Source of the DNA: an uncultured Caulobacteraceae bacterium
GTDB lineage: Bacteria; Pseudomonadota; Alphaproteobacteria; Caulobacterales; Caulobacteraceae
Assembly (NCBI GenBank): GCA_946480495.1
Contig: CAMLKO010000074.1
Location: forward strand, 1-5,951
Length of the DNA stretch: 5,951 nt
Direction of reading: 5' to 3'
The notes under the pieces are model-generated. The model did not search any database, was not told where the DNA came from, and saw only the letters and a program-made list of their open reading frames with translations. The stretch's first letter is position 1. Every line of letters starts with the position of its first letter. The position numbers were made by a program, and so were the translations under genes. Of the stretch, positions 5,707 through 5,951 are shown in pieces.

Positions 5707-5951
5707 GCGCCTTCGACGCCAGACGCTGGAAGCCCGCGCCGCTGCTGCCCACGGCCGACGCACGCGACTTCGCGCTGACCTTCGTGGTCGCCGTGCTGGT
5801 CTTCCTGGCCTCGATCACCTGCCTTGGCGCGCTCGCCGCCAACCGCGCGGCCCACGGCTGGACCGCCCAGCTGCAGGGCGCCGCCACCGTCGTCGTGCGG
5901 CCGACCGGCATCGAGAGCGCCGACGACGCCGCGGCCCGCGCGGCCGAGGCG
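5703..5951 (+). CDS. ftsX: Cell division protein FtsX, N-terminal part (runs off the right edge)
   Basis: 83 residues are visible. The start is GTG 5703, in a GTGA overlap with the ftsE stop; a purine run GGGGG (5691-5695) sits 7 nt upstream. A cytoplasmic N-terminal segment of about 22 residues is followed by a first membrane helix (ALTFVVAVLVFLASITCLGAL, about residues 24-44). A periplasmic stretch then opens with AANRAAHGWTAQLQG and a beta-like ATVVVRP, as expected for the first extracytoplasmic domain of FtsX. FtsX is the membrane partner of FtsE and transmits ATP hydrolysis to periplasmic amidase activators or endopeptidases. Identification rests largely on position after ftsE plus this topology, and agrees with the family. 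Confidence 0.88.
   Translation, partial: MSAFDARRWKPAPLLPTADARDFALTFVVAVLVFLASITCLGALAANRAAHGWTAQLQGAATVVVRPTGIESADDAAARAAEA

Noticed and set aside
4927..5763. Upstream extension of the phosphoribosyltransferase frame across ftsE
   Set aside because: The extra segment is antisense to ftsE and lacks family similarity; ATG 4926 starts exactly where HPRT-type proteins start.

Overview
This window reads as chromosomal housekeeping DNA from a high-GC alphaproteobacterium, most likely Caulobacterales (Caulobacter or Phenylobacterium-like). That assignment rests on very GC-rich third codon positions, weak Shine-Dalgarno sequences, and the gene set itself (a TlpA-type thioredoxin next to argH, a small lipoprotein and lysA, then ftsE-ftsX). 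It comes from reading alone, without database comparison.

Layout, left to right: the 3' end of an EamA/DMT-type membrane transporter (+) converges on a cold-shock protein gene (-), with a GC-rich hairpin between them. Next is a membrane-anchored TlpA/DsbE-like thioredoxin (-). Its start codon abuts that of argH (+) with no base between them. argH, a small LptM-like lipoprotein and lysA form a tight + strand operon in which both junctions are 4-base ATGA overlaps. After lysA comes a 58-codon AbrB/MazE/VapB-type antitoxin-like gene of clearly lower GC, with no toxin gene beside it. Its stop codon abuts the stop of a convergent HPRT-family phosphoribosyltransferase gene (-). The phosphoribosyltransferase gene diverges from ftsE, which overlaps ftsX (GTGA). 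ftsX runs off the right edge.

Functionally, ArgH completes arginine synthesis and LysA completes lysine synthesis. The lipoprotein between them resembles LptM, which in Enterobacteria helps the outer-membrane LPS translocon LptD mature. TlpA handles thiol-disulfide exchange in the periplasm. FtsE/FtsX is the divisome-associated ABC-type complex that controls cell-wall hydrolysis.

I found no tRNA, rRNA, CRISPR array, insertion sequence or clear novel system. The most unusual element is the low-GC orphan antitoxin-like gene at 4237-4413, which is easily missed because of its size. No gene-free stretch exceeds 300 bases; the longest is 434-585, upstream of the cold-shock gene.
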